A DNA stretch of 64,000 bases from an uncultured Succiniclasticum sp. (GCA_902801365.1 CADCHY010000003.1:30231-94230), one strand, 5' to 3'. Shown: positions 8,686 to 18,574, counted from the stretch's first letter. Numbers and translations are program-made. The notes: a model not told the origin generated them from the sequence alone.

Positions 8686-9045
8686 TCAGGTTTCCTTTTC
8701 TTTTTGATTTTGTAAAACCCATTGTGTAATCCGCCCCGTGGCAACCATGACAATCAGCGTGACGGCGATAATAATGGTGACATAGGCGGTCAGGGACGCG
8801 CGCAATTCGTCCCAGACATCGATCAGACCTACGGCCGAAGGAATAAACAGCAACGGCATAATGAAAATCAGAAAATCCGACACTTCCCTGATGTCATCAA
8901 TCCGCAGCACGTTCCGCTCCAGCAAAAAGAACAGGAGCATTATTCCGTAAATACTGGCAGGTATCGGAAACGGGATCAGCGTATGCAGAACTTCACCAAG
9001 GAACGAGAGAAATATGATGATGGTAAACTGTTTAAATAGTTTCAA
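8686..9045 (-). CDS. lrgA: CidA/LrgA family holin-like protein
   Basis: A 119-residue protein with four hydrophobic segments and the PFPIPASIYGIMLLFFLL region conserved in CidA/LrgA. It is directly upstream of lrgB. The start has a gagttatc region rather than a strong ribosome site. A candidate promoter is seen at 9129-9158. Confidence 0.9.
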   Translation of the reverse strand: MKLFKQFTIIIFLSFLGEVLHTLIPFPIPASIYGIMLLFFLLERNVLRIDDIREVSDFLIFIMPLLFIPSAVGLIDVWDELRASLTAYVTIIIAVTLIVMVATGRITQWVLQNQKEKET

Positions 9046-9128
9046 AGCAGATAACTCCTGTGTAGCAATTAATTAAAGAGGATATTCACGTAAAAACAAC
9101 AGTAATATACACATAATCCTACATAATA

Positions 9129-9158
9129 ATTTTACTTTAAGCTGATAATACAAAACAA
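9129..9158 (-). promoter_or_regulatory. Candidate promoter of lrgAB
   Basis: Reading the minus strand, TTGTTT is followed after 18 bases by TAAAAT, about 85 bases before the lrgA start. The region is AT-rich, so chance is possible. Confidence 0.35.
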
Positions 9159-9180
9159 GTGTATCACAGTTTTATAAGTA

Positions 9181-9209
9181 AAAAAAGCCCTGCAAATCAA
9201 TTTGCAGGG
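9181..9209 (-). terminator. Terminator of the tRNA-Arg gene
   Basis: On the minus strand a perfect 9-bp stem (ccctgcaaa / tttgcaggg) with a four-base loop followed by c and six T, 11 bases past the tRNA 3' end. Confidence 0.85.
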
Positions 9210-9219
9210 TAATTATCTC

Positions 9220-9294
9220 TGGTGCGCCTGAGACGAATCGAACGTCCGCACCCGGTTCCGGAGACCGGTGCTCTATCCACTGAGCTACAGGCGC
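9220..9294 (-). tRNA. tRNA-Arg (anticodon CCG)
   Basis: Complete cloverleaf on the minus strand: acceptor GCGCCTG/CAGGCGC with encoded CCA, D arm GCTCAGTGGATAGAGC, anticodon stem CCGGT/ACCGG with loop CTCCGGA, and T-loop TTCGATT. Anticodon CCG reads the Arg codon CGG. Confidence 0.95.
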
Positions 9295-9391
9295 AATTCA
9301 TAAATTGTACGAAAAATATTGTAGCACAGTTTACGTTTTTTCGCAAATTTTTTTCAAATTTATCAGGAAACCTGATTTAATCCTTGTTTCC

Positions 9392-9420
9392 TTTACATTC
9401 AGGTTTTTTAAGAGTAAAAT
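9392..9420 (+). promoter_or_regulatory. Candidate promoter of hydG
   Basis: TTTACA and TAAAAT with a 17-base spacer, about 100 bases before the hydG start; the leader is AT-rich with no recognisable riboswitch. Confidence 0.45.
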
Positions 9421-9523
9421 GTAATATAAGCTTTTTAAATACGGTTTAAAAGGCATATGTTATGTTTTACAAATACAATGATTATGGAATTAATACCGAC
9501 TGCAAGAAAGAAGGAACCCTATC

Positions 9524-10963
9524 ATGTACAATCCCAAGTCATTACTGGCCGATGAGTTTATCGACCACCAGGAAATCCTGGATACGCTGGCCTATGCCGA
9601 CGCTAACAAAGATAACAAAGAATTGATTGAAAGCCTTTTGGAAAAGGCCCGTCCCCGCTGGATTAACGGACAGTTGAACTGTACCGGCCTTACCCATCGG
9701 GAAGCTTCCGTCCTGCTGTCCTGTGAAGACCCCGCATTAAACGAAAAAATGTTCAAACTGGCGGAAGAAATCAAGAAGGCGTTTTACGGCAACCGCATCG
9801 TTCTTTTCGCTCCGCTGTACCTTTCCAATTACTGCATTAACGGCTGCGTATACTGCCCGTACCACAGCATCAACAAGAACATTCCCCGTAAAAAGCTGAA
9901 CCAGGAAGAAGTAAAACGGCAGGTAATCGCACTGCAGGATATGGGACACAAGCGCCTTGCACTGGAAGCTGGTGAAGATCCGTTCCATAACCCCATCGAA
10001 TACATTCTGGAATGTATCAAAACGATATATTCCATCAAGCACAAAAACGGGGCGATCCGCCGCGTCAATGTGAATATTGCGGCCACCACCGTGGAGAATT
10101 ACCGCAAGCTGAAGGAAGCCGGCATCGGTACCTACATCCTGTTCCAGGAAACGTACCACAAGGAAAGCTACCTGAAGCTCCATCCCTTCGGCCCCAAGCA
10201 TGATTACAACTATCATACGGAAGCTATGGACCGGGCCATGGAAGGCGGCATCGACGATGTCGGCCTGGGTGTATTGTTCGGACTGGAACTGTACCGTTAT
10301 GAATTTGCAGGTCTGCTGATGCACGCGGAACATCTGGAAGCAGTGCACGGTGTAGGTCCCCACACCATCAGCGTGCCCCGCATCAAAAAGGCGGATGATA
10401 TCGATCCCTCAGTATTCGACAACGGTATCTCAGATGATATTTTTGCCAAACTGATTGCCCTGATCCGGATCAGCGTGCCCTACACCGGCATGATCATCTC
10501 CACCCGGGAAAGCCAGGAAGTCCGCGCGAGAGCATTGCATCTGGGTATCTCCCAAATCTCCGGCGCGTCCCGGACCTCCGTAGGCGGTTACGACGAGCCG
10601 GAAAGGCCCCATGATACGGAACAGTTCGACGTATCTGACCAGCGTACGCTGGACGAGGTCATCGCCTGGCTCATGGATATGGGCTTTATTCCTTCCTTCT
10701 GCACCGCCTGTTACCGCGCGGGCCGCACCGGCGACCGTTTCATGAGCCTGTGCAAGACGGGGCAGATCCAGAATTGCTGCCATCCCAATGCGCTGATGAC
10801 ACTGAAAGAGTTTTTGGTTGATTATGCTTCGGAAGAAACGCGCCGCAAGGGCGAAGCTATGATTATGTCTGAAATCCCCACCATCCCCAATGAAAAAGTC
10901 CGTTCCGCCCTTGTAAAATATCTGGAACGCATCGAAGGCGGAGAACGGGATTTCAGGTTCTGA
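9524..10963 (+). CDS. hydG: [FeFe]-hydrogenase H-cluster maturase HydG (radical SAM)
   Basis: A 479-residue radical SAM enzyme that cleaves tyrosine to supply CO and cyanide for the H-cluster. The SAM cluster motif CX3CX2C is Cys104-Cys108-Cys111 (CINGCVYC); the second cluster motif CX2CX22C is Cys393-Cys396-Cys419 (CTAC ... NCC), which together distinguish HydG from ThiH. Length fits the family. It stands alone between a tRNA and an ABC exporter; HydE, HydF and the hydrogenase itself are not in the window. A candidate promoter and a downstream terminator suggest a single-gene unit. Confidence 0.95.
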   Translation: MYNPKSLLADEFIDHQEILDTLAYADANKDNKELIESLLEKARPRWINGQLNCTGLTHREASVLLSCEDPALNEKMFKLAEEIKKAFYGNRIVLFAPLYLSNYCINGCVYCPYHSINKNIPRKKLNQEEVKRQVIALQDMGHKRLALEAGEDPFHNPIEYILECIKTIYSIKHKNGAIRRVNVNIAATTVENYRKLKEAGIGTYILFQETYHKESYLKLHPFGPKHDYNYHTEAMDRAMEGGIDDVGLGVLFGLELYRYEFAGLLMHAEHLEAVHGVGPHTISVPRIKKADDIDPSVFDNGISDDIFAKLIALIRISVPYTGMIISTRESQEVRARALHLGISQISGASRTSVGGYDEPERPHDTEQFDVSDQRTLDEVIAWLMDMGFIPSFCTACYRAGRTGDRFMSLCKTGQIQNCCHPNALMTLKEFLVDYASEETRRKGEAMIMSEIPTIPNEKVRSALVKYLERIEGGERDFRF

Positions 10964-10984
10964 TACTGTTCTATATTATTTTAT

Positions 10985-11019
10985 ACCCGGTCACGTAATT
11001 TTTCGCGACCGGGTTATTT
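10985..11019 (+). terminator. Terminator after hydG
   Basis: Stem acccggtcacg/cgcgaccgggt with one G-U pair and a T-rich loop, followed by ttattt; the T run is weak. Confidence 0.7.
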
Positions 11020-11038
11020 GTAACAAAAAGGAATTGTC

Positions 11039-12889
11039 ATGTGGCAGTACATTAAGCGTTATGCGCACTTCGCTATTATCGCCGCGCTGTTCATGGGCGG
11101 CGAGGTACTGATGGATTTAATACAGCCGGGACTGATGCGCCGCATCGTGGACGACGGTGTGCTGGGCCTGAACAATAACGGCGTGGGTAACATGGAACTG
11201 ATCTGGCATCTGGGTGTCCGGATGATTGGCATGGTACTCATCGGCTGCTGTTTCGGTTCCCTGAACAATGTGTTCGTCAACATGGCCAGCCAGAACATGG
11301 GTAACGACCTGCGCAAGGATACTTTCCGGAAGATCATGACCTTTTCCTTTCCCCAGATTGAAAGCTTTGGCGCCGGTTCCCTCATCACTCGCATCACCAA
11401 CGACGTGACCCAGGTGGAACGCCTCATCGCCCAGTTTGTACGGGGCATGGTCCGCACAGTGCTGATGACCATCGGCAGCCTGTACTTTATGTACACCCTC
11501 AGTCCGGATTTTGCCTTTATCGTGCTGTGCGCCCTGCCTTTCATCATCGGCACCATGGCTTTCTGCCTGCGTAAGGTGAACCCGCTATTTGCCCTGCAGC
11601 AGGAAAAGCTGGACGTTGTGAACGACGTGCTGCAGGAAGACATTTCCGCTATCCGCGTCATCAAGGCCTGTGTGCGGGAAACCTACGAAAAACTCCGTTT
11701 CGGCAAAGCCAACGGCGATTTGATCAAAACCCAGCTGAAGGTCCTGCTGACCCTTGCCTTTATGGGCCCCGTGGTCAACATGCTGATGAACCTGACCATC
11801 GCGGCCATACTCTGGTATGGCGCCAGAGATGTACTGGAAGGAACCGCTTCCCCCGGCAGCATCATGGCGGCTATCACCTACACAACACAGCTGTTAATGG
11901 GCATCATGATGCTGATGATGCTGTTCCAGAACATCTCCCGGGGTTTCATTTCCTGGAAACGACTGGCAGCGGTACTGCATCTGCAGCCGGAGATTCAGGA
12001 CGGAAGATATGCAGAAAGCGCAGCCGGAAACGGCCTCATTGAATTCCGTGATGTTTCCTTTGCCTATCCCGGCAGCAACAAAAATGTTTTGGAGCATATT
12101 AACCTCGCCATTAAACCCGGCGAAACCGTTGCCATCATGGGTTCCACCGGCAGCGGTAAAACCACGCTGATCAATCTCATCCCCCGTTTTTATGACGTAA
12201 CGGAAGGCAGCGTCTGCATCGACGGCGTGGACGTGCGGGATTACAAAGTCAGTTCCCTTCGGAGCAAGGTCGCTGTCGCGCTGCAGAAAAGCGAACTGTT
12301 CAGTACTTCCATCAAAGAAAACATTGCCTGGGGCAACCCGGACGCTGCAGATGAGAAAATCGAAAACGCAGCCCGTATCGCCCAGGCCCATGAATTTATC
12401 GCGCCGCTGGAACAGGGCTATGATACTGTCGTGGCCGAACGGGGCATGAGCCTATCCGGCGGGCAGAAGCAGCGTGTTGCCCTTGCCCGGGCCGTGTTGA
12501 AAGAATCTCCCATTATGATCTTCGACGACGCTACCAGCGCGCTGGATCTGAAAACAGAAGCCAGCTTTTACAACGAGCTGGCAAAAACAAGTCCCCACAG
12601 CACAAAAATCATCGTGGCGCAACGCATCGCTTCCGTACGCCGCGCCAACCGTATTTTAATACTGGAAAATGGAACGGTCGTTGCGGAAGGAACGCATAAG
12701 GAACTGTTAAAGAACTGCGCTATATATCAGGACATTTATCAGTCCCAGGTCGGCGATATCGTCCCGGATGAAAACAAAAGCGAAAAGGAACCGGCAGCGC
12801 AGACAACACACAAAACTGCATCGCCGGAAACTGAAAATACGGTAACTCACTCTTCCCGGACCGGAGAGGAGGTGGGCACGCATGAGTAA
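11039..12889 (+). CDS. ABC exporter half-transporter, degenerate ATP site subunit
   Basis: A 616-residue TMD-NBD exporter (type IV fold): six helices in about residues 1-310, then a nucleotide-binding domain with Walker A GSTGSGKTT (~368), signature LSGGQ (~472) and Walker B IMIFDDATSALD. The catalytic Glu after Walker B is Asp and the H-loop His is Gln (IIVAQRIAS), so this NBD is the non-catalytic half of a heterodimer. A 45-residue hydrophilic C-terminal tail follows the NBD. It overlaps its partner by 8 bases. Multidrug or lipid export is typical of such pairs; the substrate is unknown. Confidence 0.9.
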   Translation: MWQYIKRYAHFAIIAALFMGGEVLMDLIQPGLMRRIVDDGVLGLNNNGVGNMELIWHLGVRMIGMVLIGCCFGSLNNVFVNMASQNMGNDLRKDTFRKIMTFSFPQIESFGAGSLITRITNDVTQVERLIAQFVRGMVRTVLMTIGSLYFMYTLSPDFAFIVLCALPFIIGTMAFCLRKVNPLFALQQEKLDVVNDVLQEDISAIRVIKACVRETYEKLRFGKANGDLIKTQLKVLLTLAFMGPVVNMLMNLTIAAILWYGARDVLEGTASPGSIMAAITYTTQLLMGIMMLMMLFQNISRGFISWKRLAAVLHLQPEIQDGRYAESAAGNGLIEFRDVSFAYPGSNKNVLEHINLAIKPGETVAIMGSTGSGKTTLINLIPRFYDVTEGSVCIDGVDVRDYKVSSLRSKVAVALQKSELFSTSIKENIAWGNPDAADEKIENAARIAQAHEFIAPLEQGYDTVVAERGMSLSGGQKQRVALARAVLKESPIMIFDDATSALDLKTEASFYNELAKTSPHSTKIIVAQRIASVRRANRILILENGTVVAEGTHKELLKNCAIYQDIYQSQVGDIVPDENKSEKEPAAQTTHKTASPETENTVTHSSRTGEEVGTHE

Positions 12890-14696
12890 AGAAATGAAAA
12901 CTCAGGCTCCTCAGCCGGGCATCGGTCCCCGCCGCGGCAACCGGTTTGCGGAAACGGAATACGCCAAAGACATAGGCTGGACCTTAAAACGCATCGCTTC
13001 CTACTTCGTAAAAGAGAAAAAGCTGGTTTTCGGTATGCTGGCAGCAGTACTGGGCGGTACCCTTGCGGGTATCTACGCTCCCATGCTCCAGAGCAACGCG
13101 GTGGATATCATTGCCGGACAACGTAACGGCAATCTGAAAACGACACTGGTCTTCATGCTGGCGACCTATCTGGCGGTGAGCCTCATGCGGCTTGCTCAGG
13201 GTGTCTGCAGCGCGAACCTGAGCCTGCGCATCGTAAAACAGTTCCGGGAGGAACTGTTCGGAAAAGTCATTGATCTGCCTGTCAAATACACGGACACCCA
13301 TTCTCACGGCGATGTAATGAGCCGCATGACCAACGACGTGGAAAACATCTCCACCACTGTTTCCCAGGCCCTGCCCTCTTTGTTCAGCGGCGTGCTGACC
13401 ATCATCGGCACGGCGGCCATCATGCTGTGGTACTGCTGGCAGCTGGCGCTGTTAAGCTGCGGCACCATCTTCCTGACGGTCATCGTCACCCGTCTGTTAT
13501 CTTCCTTTGTCCGTAAATACTCCAAAGAACGGCAGACCCTGCTGGGAAGTATGAACGGCACCGTGGAAGAAATCGTCAACGGTTACCGTACCGTGGTAGC
13601 CTATAACCGGCAGGACGAGTCCGCGGAAAAATTCTGCGACGTTTCCGACAAACTCACAAAAGCGGGCATCCGCACCGAAGTGTGCAGCGGTATCATGGGT
13701 CCGGTCATGAACTGCATCGGCAACATAGGTTTTGTCATTATCGCTGCTTTCGGCGGATACTTTGCCATCCACGGCATGATTTCCGTAGGCGTCATCTCCG
13801 CTTTTATCGTCTATGCCAAACAGTTCAGCCGGCCTATCAATGAAATCGCCCAGATTTACGGTCAGCTACAGTCCGCCATCGCCGGCGCGGAGCGTGTCTT
13901 TCAGGTGCTGGATGAGACCAGCGAAGATCTGTACGGCCTGATATGGGAAGACCAGGAACATGTTTCTGTCCGTTTCGAAGATGTGGAATTCGGTTACGTG
14001 CAGGGCAAACCGGTGCTGAAAGATTTCAACCTCACCATCCCCGCAGGCAAAAAGGTGGCGCTGGTGGGTTCCACCGGCAGCGGTAAGTCCACCGTGGTCA
14101 ACCTGCTGATGCGCTACTACGATGCTGACAAAGGCGCCATCTGGATCAACGAGCAGAACGTGGAAGAAATCACCCGGGACAGCCTGCGCAAGCATGTGGC
14201 CATCGTACTGCAGGACACGGTCCTGTTCTCTGATACCATCCACCATAATCTGCAGTACGCCAACGAAAAAGCTACGGCAGAAGAAATCAAAAAGGCAGCG
14301 GAAATGAGCCGCTGCCATGAAATGATCGAACTGCTGCCTCAGGGCTATGAAACCCTGCTGACCGGCGCCGGGGAAAACATCAGTCAGGGTCAGAGGCAGT
14401 TGCTGGCCATTGCCCGGGCTTTTGTGGCCAATCCCCGCATCCTGATTCTGGATGAAGCCACATCCAACGTAGATACCCGTACGGAAAAAGCCATTCAGGA
14501 CGCCATGCTGGAAGTCATGAAAGGACGTACCAGCATCGTCATCGCCCACCGACTGTCCACCATCCGGGACGCAGACCTGATTGTGGTACTCGACCAGGGG
14601 CGCATTGTGGAACAGGGCAGTCACGATGAACTGCTGGCTCGAAAGCAGAAGTATTACGATTTGTACATGACGCAGTATGCAGGGTTTGCGACATGA
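12882..14696 (+). CDS. ABC exporter half-transporter, catalytic subunit
   Basis: A 604-residue partner of the preceding gene with a ~35-residue hydrophilic N-terminal extension, six transmembrane helices and a full NBD: Walker A GSTGSGKST (~395), Walker B LILDEATSNVD with the catalytic Glu, and H-loop VIAHRLST. Its signature is NISQGQ instead of LSGGQ. Thus one composite site pairs its intact Walker motifs with the partner's LSGGQ, and the other site is degenerate on both sides, as in TM287/288 and BmrCD-type exporters. Translation is coupled to the upstream gene. Confidence 0.9.
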   Translation: MSKEMKTQAPQPGIGPRRGNRFAETEYAKDIGWTLKRIASYFVKEKKLVFGMLAAVLGGTLAGIYAPMLQSNAVDIIAGQRNGNLKTTLVFMLATYLAVSLMRLAQGVCSANLSLRIVKQFREELFGKVIDLPVKYTDTHSHGDVMSRMTNDVENISTTVSQALPSLFSGVLTIIGTAAIMLWYCWQLALLSCGTIFLTVIVTRLLSSFVRKYSKERQTLLGSMNGTVEEIVNGYRTVVAYNRQDESAEKFCDVSDKLTKAGIRTEVCSGIMGPVMNCIGNIGFVIIAAFGGYFAIHGMISVGVISAFIVYAKQFSRPINEIAQIYGQLQSAIAGAERVFQVLDETSEDLYGLIWEDQEHVSVRFEDVEFGYVQGKPVLKDFNLTIPAGKKVALVGSTGSGKSTVVNLLMRYYDADKGAIWINEQNVEEITRDSLRKHVAIVLQDTVLFSDTIHHNLQYANEKATAEEIKKAAEMSRCHEMIELLPQGYETLLTGAGENISQGQRQLLAIARAFVANPRILILDEATSNVDTRTEKAIQDAMLEVMKGRTSIVIAHRLSTIRDADLIVVLDQGRIVEQGSHDELLARKQKYYDLYMTQYAGFAT

Positions 14697-14712
14697 CACG
14701 GCACCAACTTCT

Positions 14713-17043
14713 TCAAATCTTCGGTCTTCCTTTGTTGTCTTTATATATTGTCTTACACTGGGGACAGGCCCAGAAAAATCCGTACCGGCTTTTCTTTTTT
14801 TCTAAGATTACATTGTCTTTCGGGCAGTGTTCAATAACCGGGTTCCCTGCTTTGTCCACTGCATAGAAGACAGTTTTCTTTGTAACCGGCGATACACAGT
14901 TTTTGTCGTCACAGACATAGAAATGCTGTTTTGTTTTGGCAGAATAATGGCAGTTCAGCGTCTCTTTACCACACACGGGGCAGGTAAATGTCTTCGCCGG
15001 CGCCGCATCCTGCTGCTTTATCACCGGCTGCCCGTTTTTATCTGCGTCATAGTAGACCGGTTTACCCGTAACCGGGGACACGCAGGTCGGATTGTCGCAG
15101 ACAAAGAACGCTTTCTTTGTTTTCCTTGAAAAATGCTTCCCCAGGCTGCCCGTTTTGCAGAGGGGACATTTTACCAGTTTATAGCCGGGAAACTGATGTC
15201 CTTCCGCGTAAGTGATATTCCTGTCGATAGTATTGTAAATATCCTGTTTGAACTGTTCAACAGACCCTTCCCCTGCCGCAATCTCCGCCAGGGCAAATTC
15301 CATTTCTGCCGTGGTGTCCGGTTTCGTAAGGGACACGTCCACATTATCAATGAGCTGGAATCCGAGTTCTGTCGGTACCAGTTCTTTTTTTATCTTTTCC
15401 ATAAAAGGCATCTGGGTCTGTTTATTGCCGCGAATCCCCTGCAGTTCGGAAATGATGGTATCGCGGGTGGCCGGCGTGCCGATTCCTTTTACTTCTTTTA
15501 ATTTCTCCCGGTTGGGATTTTTCGGATCCATGAAACGGTAAATATTGGCCATAGCTGCCAGCAGCGTACCTTCCGTAAACCGTTTGGGAGGTTTCGTTTC
15601 TTTTTCCAGCAGGTCCACCGCATCCGGTTTTCCCAGATTTTCGTTTTTGACCAGGTTGGGAAGGGAAAGGTTTTCCTCTTCCGTATCGGTTTCGGAAGTA
15701 TCTTTCTTTTTACTCTGACCCGCAAACACCGCTTTGAAGCCCGGTTTTAAGACCACCTTGCCGCTGCCCCGGAACAGTTCATCCACCAGCATAATCTCAA
15801 AGCTGATGGTTTCAAATTCGCAGGGCGGATAGAATTGCATCACGTACCGTTCCGCGATCATGGTAAAGATTTTTTCTTCCGTGGCGCTTAGCTGCTGCGG
15901 AATCTCCCCTGTAGGAATAATAGCATGATGGGCTGTCACCTTTTTATCGTTCCATGCTCTGGAAAACAGCCTGGGGTCTGCCTGCTCCGCGCCCCTTACA
16001 TTGCGCGCCGTCAATTGTTTCAGGATGCGGAATGCGTCCTTATGCTGGGCTTTTGGGATATAGTTGCAATCCGAGCGGGGATAGGAAACAAACTTTTTCT
16101 CATACAACGACTGCACCGTAGACAGCGCCAGCTTTGGGGAAATGCCAAAACGGGCATTGGCTTCCACCTGCAGTGTGTCCAGGGAGTACGGCAGGGGCGG
16201 CGCTTCCGTCCCTTTTTTCCGCGTCACCTTCTGCACAATCCCATCGGCCGGCAGCACCTTTTGCCGCACGGCTTCCGCAATCTGTTTGTCTAACAGACGG
16301 CCGTCTTCGTCTAGAGCAATCTTCTTTTCATCAGGCTGCCATAACGCAGTGAACCGTGTTCCCTCTTTTGTGAAAACAGCTTTCAGTTCATAATACTTGC
16401 GAACGACGAAATCCCGTATTTCCTTTTCCCGGTTGACAACCAGCGCAAGTGTAGGTACTTTTACCCGCCCGATATTCCAGACGGCTCCCGGCGAGAACTT
16501 CGACGCATTCGTAGTATAACAACGGGTCAGGTTAATCCCTACCAGCCAGTCTGCCTGTTCCCGCGCCAGACCCGCCGCGTACAGGTTTTCATAGTTTGCA
16601 TTGTCTTCAATGCTTTCAAACGCCCGCTTCATGCTCACGTCATCCTTGGCGTTAATCAGAAGCCGCCGCACCTTACCACGGTAATTACAGTAATGCAAAA
16701 TTTCGTCAATCAGAAGCTGGCCTTCCCTGTCCGGGTCGCCTGCATGGATGACTTCATCCGCTGTATTTAAAAGGCCGGCCACCACCTTGAACTGGGCACT
16801 GGAACGGGCAATCACCTCATGCTGCCAGATTGCCGGAAAAATCCGGTAATTGGTCCATCTGGCATACCGTTTGTCGTAGCTTTCAGGCGTCGCCAGTTCC
16901 AATAGATGCCCTACCGCCCAGGAAACAATAATATCTTCTTTCCGGTAAAAGCCCGTGCCTTTTTTATACTCTCCTGATGGCCAGAGATAGTCCGCAATGG
17001 CTTTGGCAATGTCCGGTTTTTCTGCAATGTAGAGTGTTTGCAT
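14713..17043 (-). CDS. topB: DNA topoisomerase III (type IA)
   Basis: A 776-residue type IA topoisomerase. The Toprim domain starts at LYIAEKPDIAKAIA and carries GDPDREGQLLIDEI; the active-site tyrosine is in KKFVSYPRSDCNY (about residue 320). The C terminus has three zinc-ribbon-like repeats (CPLCKTGSLG..., CPVCGKETLN..., CPKDNVIL...CPQC). The lack of a TopA-type insertion and the order of motifs fit TopB, a decatenase acting on single-stranded DNA. It converges with the ABC exporter operon; only 16 bases separate the stops. Confidence 0.9.
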   Translation of the reverse strand: MQTLYIAEKPDIAKAIADYLWPSGEYKKGTGFYRKEDIIVSWAVGHLLELATPESYDKRYARWTNYRIFPAIWQHEVIARSSAQFKVVAGLLNTADEVIHAGDPDREGQLLIDEILHYCNYRGKVRRLLINAKDDVSMKRAFESIEDNANYENLYAAGLAREQADWLVGINLTRCYTTNASKFSPGAVWNIGRVKVPTLALVVNREKEIRDFVVRKYYELKAVFTKEGTRFTALWQPDEKKIALDEDGRLLDKQIAEAVRQKVLPADGIVQKVTRKKGTEAPPLPYSLDTLQVEANARFGISPKLALSTVQSLYEKKFVSYPRSDCNYIPKAQHKDAFRILKQLTARNVRGAEQADPRLFSRAWNDKKVTAHHAIIPTGEIPQQLSATEEKIFTMIAERYVMQFYPPCEFETISFEIMLVDELFRGSGKVVLKPGFKAVFAGQSKKKDTSETDTEEENLSLPNLVKNENLGKPDAVDLLEKETKPPKRFTEGTLLAAMANIYRFMDPKNPNREKLKEVKGIGTPATRDTIISELQGIRGNKQTQMPFMEKIKKELVPTELGFQLIDNVDVSLTKPDTTAEMEFALAEIAAGEGSVEQFKQDIYNTIDRNITYAEGHQFPGYKLVKCPLCKTGSLGKHFSRKTKKAFFVCDNPTCVSPVTGKPVYYDADKNGQPVIKQQDAAPAKTFTCPVCGKETLNCHYSAKTKQHFYVCDDKNCVSPVTKKTVFYAVDKAGNPVIEHCPKDNVILEKKKSRYGFFWACPQCKTIYKDNKGRPKI

Positions 17044-17191
17044 AGGTTCTGGAACCTCTCTTAATATCCTGTATCTTTATCAATCAAAACCACTTCCATG
17101 TCCGTGTGATTCATCTTGCTCCGGCAACTGTTTTTGAATCATGTTCCGGATATATCGTGGCAACGGTCAAACTTAAGCCGCATCTTACTGA

Positions 17192-18016
17192 TTATTTCTG
17201 ACAGTGGGGACAGTACACACTCCCCCGCCCGCCTACTTTGATTTGTTTTAACTCTGTACCGCATTTTTGACAGGGCAGCCCTTTCCTTCCGTACACCTGC
17301 AGAAACTCTTTGTTGTTTCCCATCTGCCCGTCCGCATCCTGATAATTCCGGAAAGTGGTTCCGCGATGGCGAAGTCCCTGGGCAATCACCCGATTGACCG
17401 CTTCATATAACGCATGAATCTGCTTCAACGTCAATTTATCCGTATAACGCGTTGGCCGGATTCCTGCCACTGCCAGTGCTTCATCCGCATAAATGTTTCC
17501 CATGCCTGCTATTTTATGCTGGTCCAGGATGAAACACTTTACCATCTGATGGCTCTTCTTCAGTTTTTCTTTCAGATAGGCTTCCGTGAATCCCGGGGAC
17601 AAAGGTTCCGGACCTAAACCGGCATATCCCCCGTCTTCCCAGGAATCGCTGCCGCCGCACAGGCAAACCGTTCCAAAGGTGCGGATGTCGGTAAACCATA
17701 AGTCCACCCCACCCGAAAGGGAAAAACGGATTTTCGCATAAGGCGGTTCCGGCGCATCGCCGGGTAATACCAGAAGGGCCCCGGTCATCCGCAAATGGGC
17801 CAGTATATAGCGTCCGTTATCCAGCAGCAGCGTCAGGTATTTGCCCCTGCGCCGCACATCTGTAACTGTCCGGCCTTCTACACCCATAATAAAATCCGGC
17901 ACAGCCGGATGGTGTATCATACGGGGCAGCCGTACTTCCGTTTTCAAAATTGTTTTGCCTTTTATATGGGGAAGCAGAGATATCCTTACCTGCTCCACTT
18001 CCGGTAATTCCGGCAT
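17192..18016 (-). CDS. mutM: Formamidopyrimidine-DNA glycosylase MutM
   Basis: A 274-residue base excision repair enzyme that removes 8-oxoguanine. After Met1 the catalytic Pro2-Glu3 lead MPELPEVEQV; the helix-two-turn-helix region includes GMGNIYADEALA, and the C-terminal zinc finger is CQKCGTELK...YCPHC. Very strong ribosome site (aaggagg) upstream. No Pol I or CoaE gene follows, unlike the usual Bacillota context. Confidence 0.95.
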   Translation of the reverse strand: MPELPEVEQVRISLLPHIKGKTILKTEVRLPRMIHHPAVPDFIMGVEGRTVTDVRRRGKYLTLLLDNGRYILAHLRMTGALLVLPGDAPEPPYAKIRFSLSGGVDLWFTDIRTFGTVCLCGGSDSWEDGGYAGLGPEPLSPGFTEAYLKEKLKKSHQMVKCFILDQHKIAGMGNIYADEALAVAGIRPTRYTDKLTLKQIHALYEAVNRVIAQGLRHRGTTFRNYQDADGQMGNNKEFLQVYGRKGLPCQKCGTELKQIKVGGRGSVYCPHCQK

Positions 18017-18103
18017 GACTTTTCCTCCTTATTTCACAATATACAGAATAATCGTCGTTTCAAATTCTTAAATGAATATATCTCCTGCACGCGCCTCATT
18101 CCA

Positions 18104-18574
18104 TCATTTCTTCGGGTCTTTGTGTTTAGCCCGCAGGCTTTCCGCAATATCTTCCATCCTTTCGTAGTCGTCACGAATGGGATCGGCCCCGTACCGGTTC
18201 GGACCAACGGTACCCCGTTTGCATGCCAGGTATAACCCCCAGGCAATGTTAATGTACGGAACGGCGCCTAACAGAAGCCACCAGCCGCTTTTATCAAGGT
18301 CATGACAGCGGCGTACCCCCAGCGAAAAGCCCATAAATATAGCAAGTATGATCAGCAGCGAATGTAAAACCACATGCAGCCATAACAAATCTTTGTGCAG
18401 ATACTCCTGCGCCGGCTTAAATCCGCCTGCGAACACATAAAATAATACGATGGCAAGTATCACGGGCAGGAAAATCGCCAACAGGGAGCGCAAAATATAC
18501 GGTTTACGGTTCAGTCTTCCGCTGAAGGAAAAAAAGTTCCTGTAAAGATTACCGAAAAAGCCGGGTTGATTCAT
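18104..18574 (-). CDS. DUF805 family membrane protein
   Basis: A 156-residue protein with an amphipathic N terminus (FSFSGRLNRKPY, the DUF805 hallmark), three to four hydrophobic helices and the RRCHDLDKSGWW motif. DUF805 proteins are inner membrane proteins of unknown function; the C-terminal 35 residues are charged. Ribosome site aaggaacg. Confidence 0.85.
   Translation of the reverse strand: MNQPGFFGNLYRNFFSFSGRLNRKPYILRSLLAIFLPVILAIVLFYVFAGGFKPAQEYLHKDLLWLHVVLHSLLIILAIFMGFSLGVRRCHDLDKSGWWLLLGAVPYINIAWGLYLACKRGTVGPNRYGADPIRDDYERMEDIAESLRAKHKDPKK

Noticed and set aside
9420..9523. Possible riboswitch in the hydG leader
   Set aside because: AT-rich with no conserved core of any riboswitch class that I recognise.
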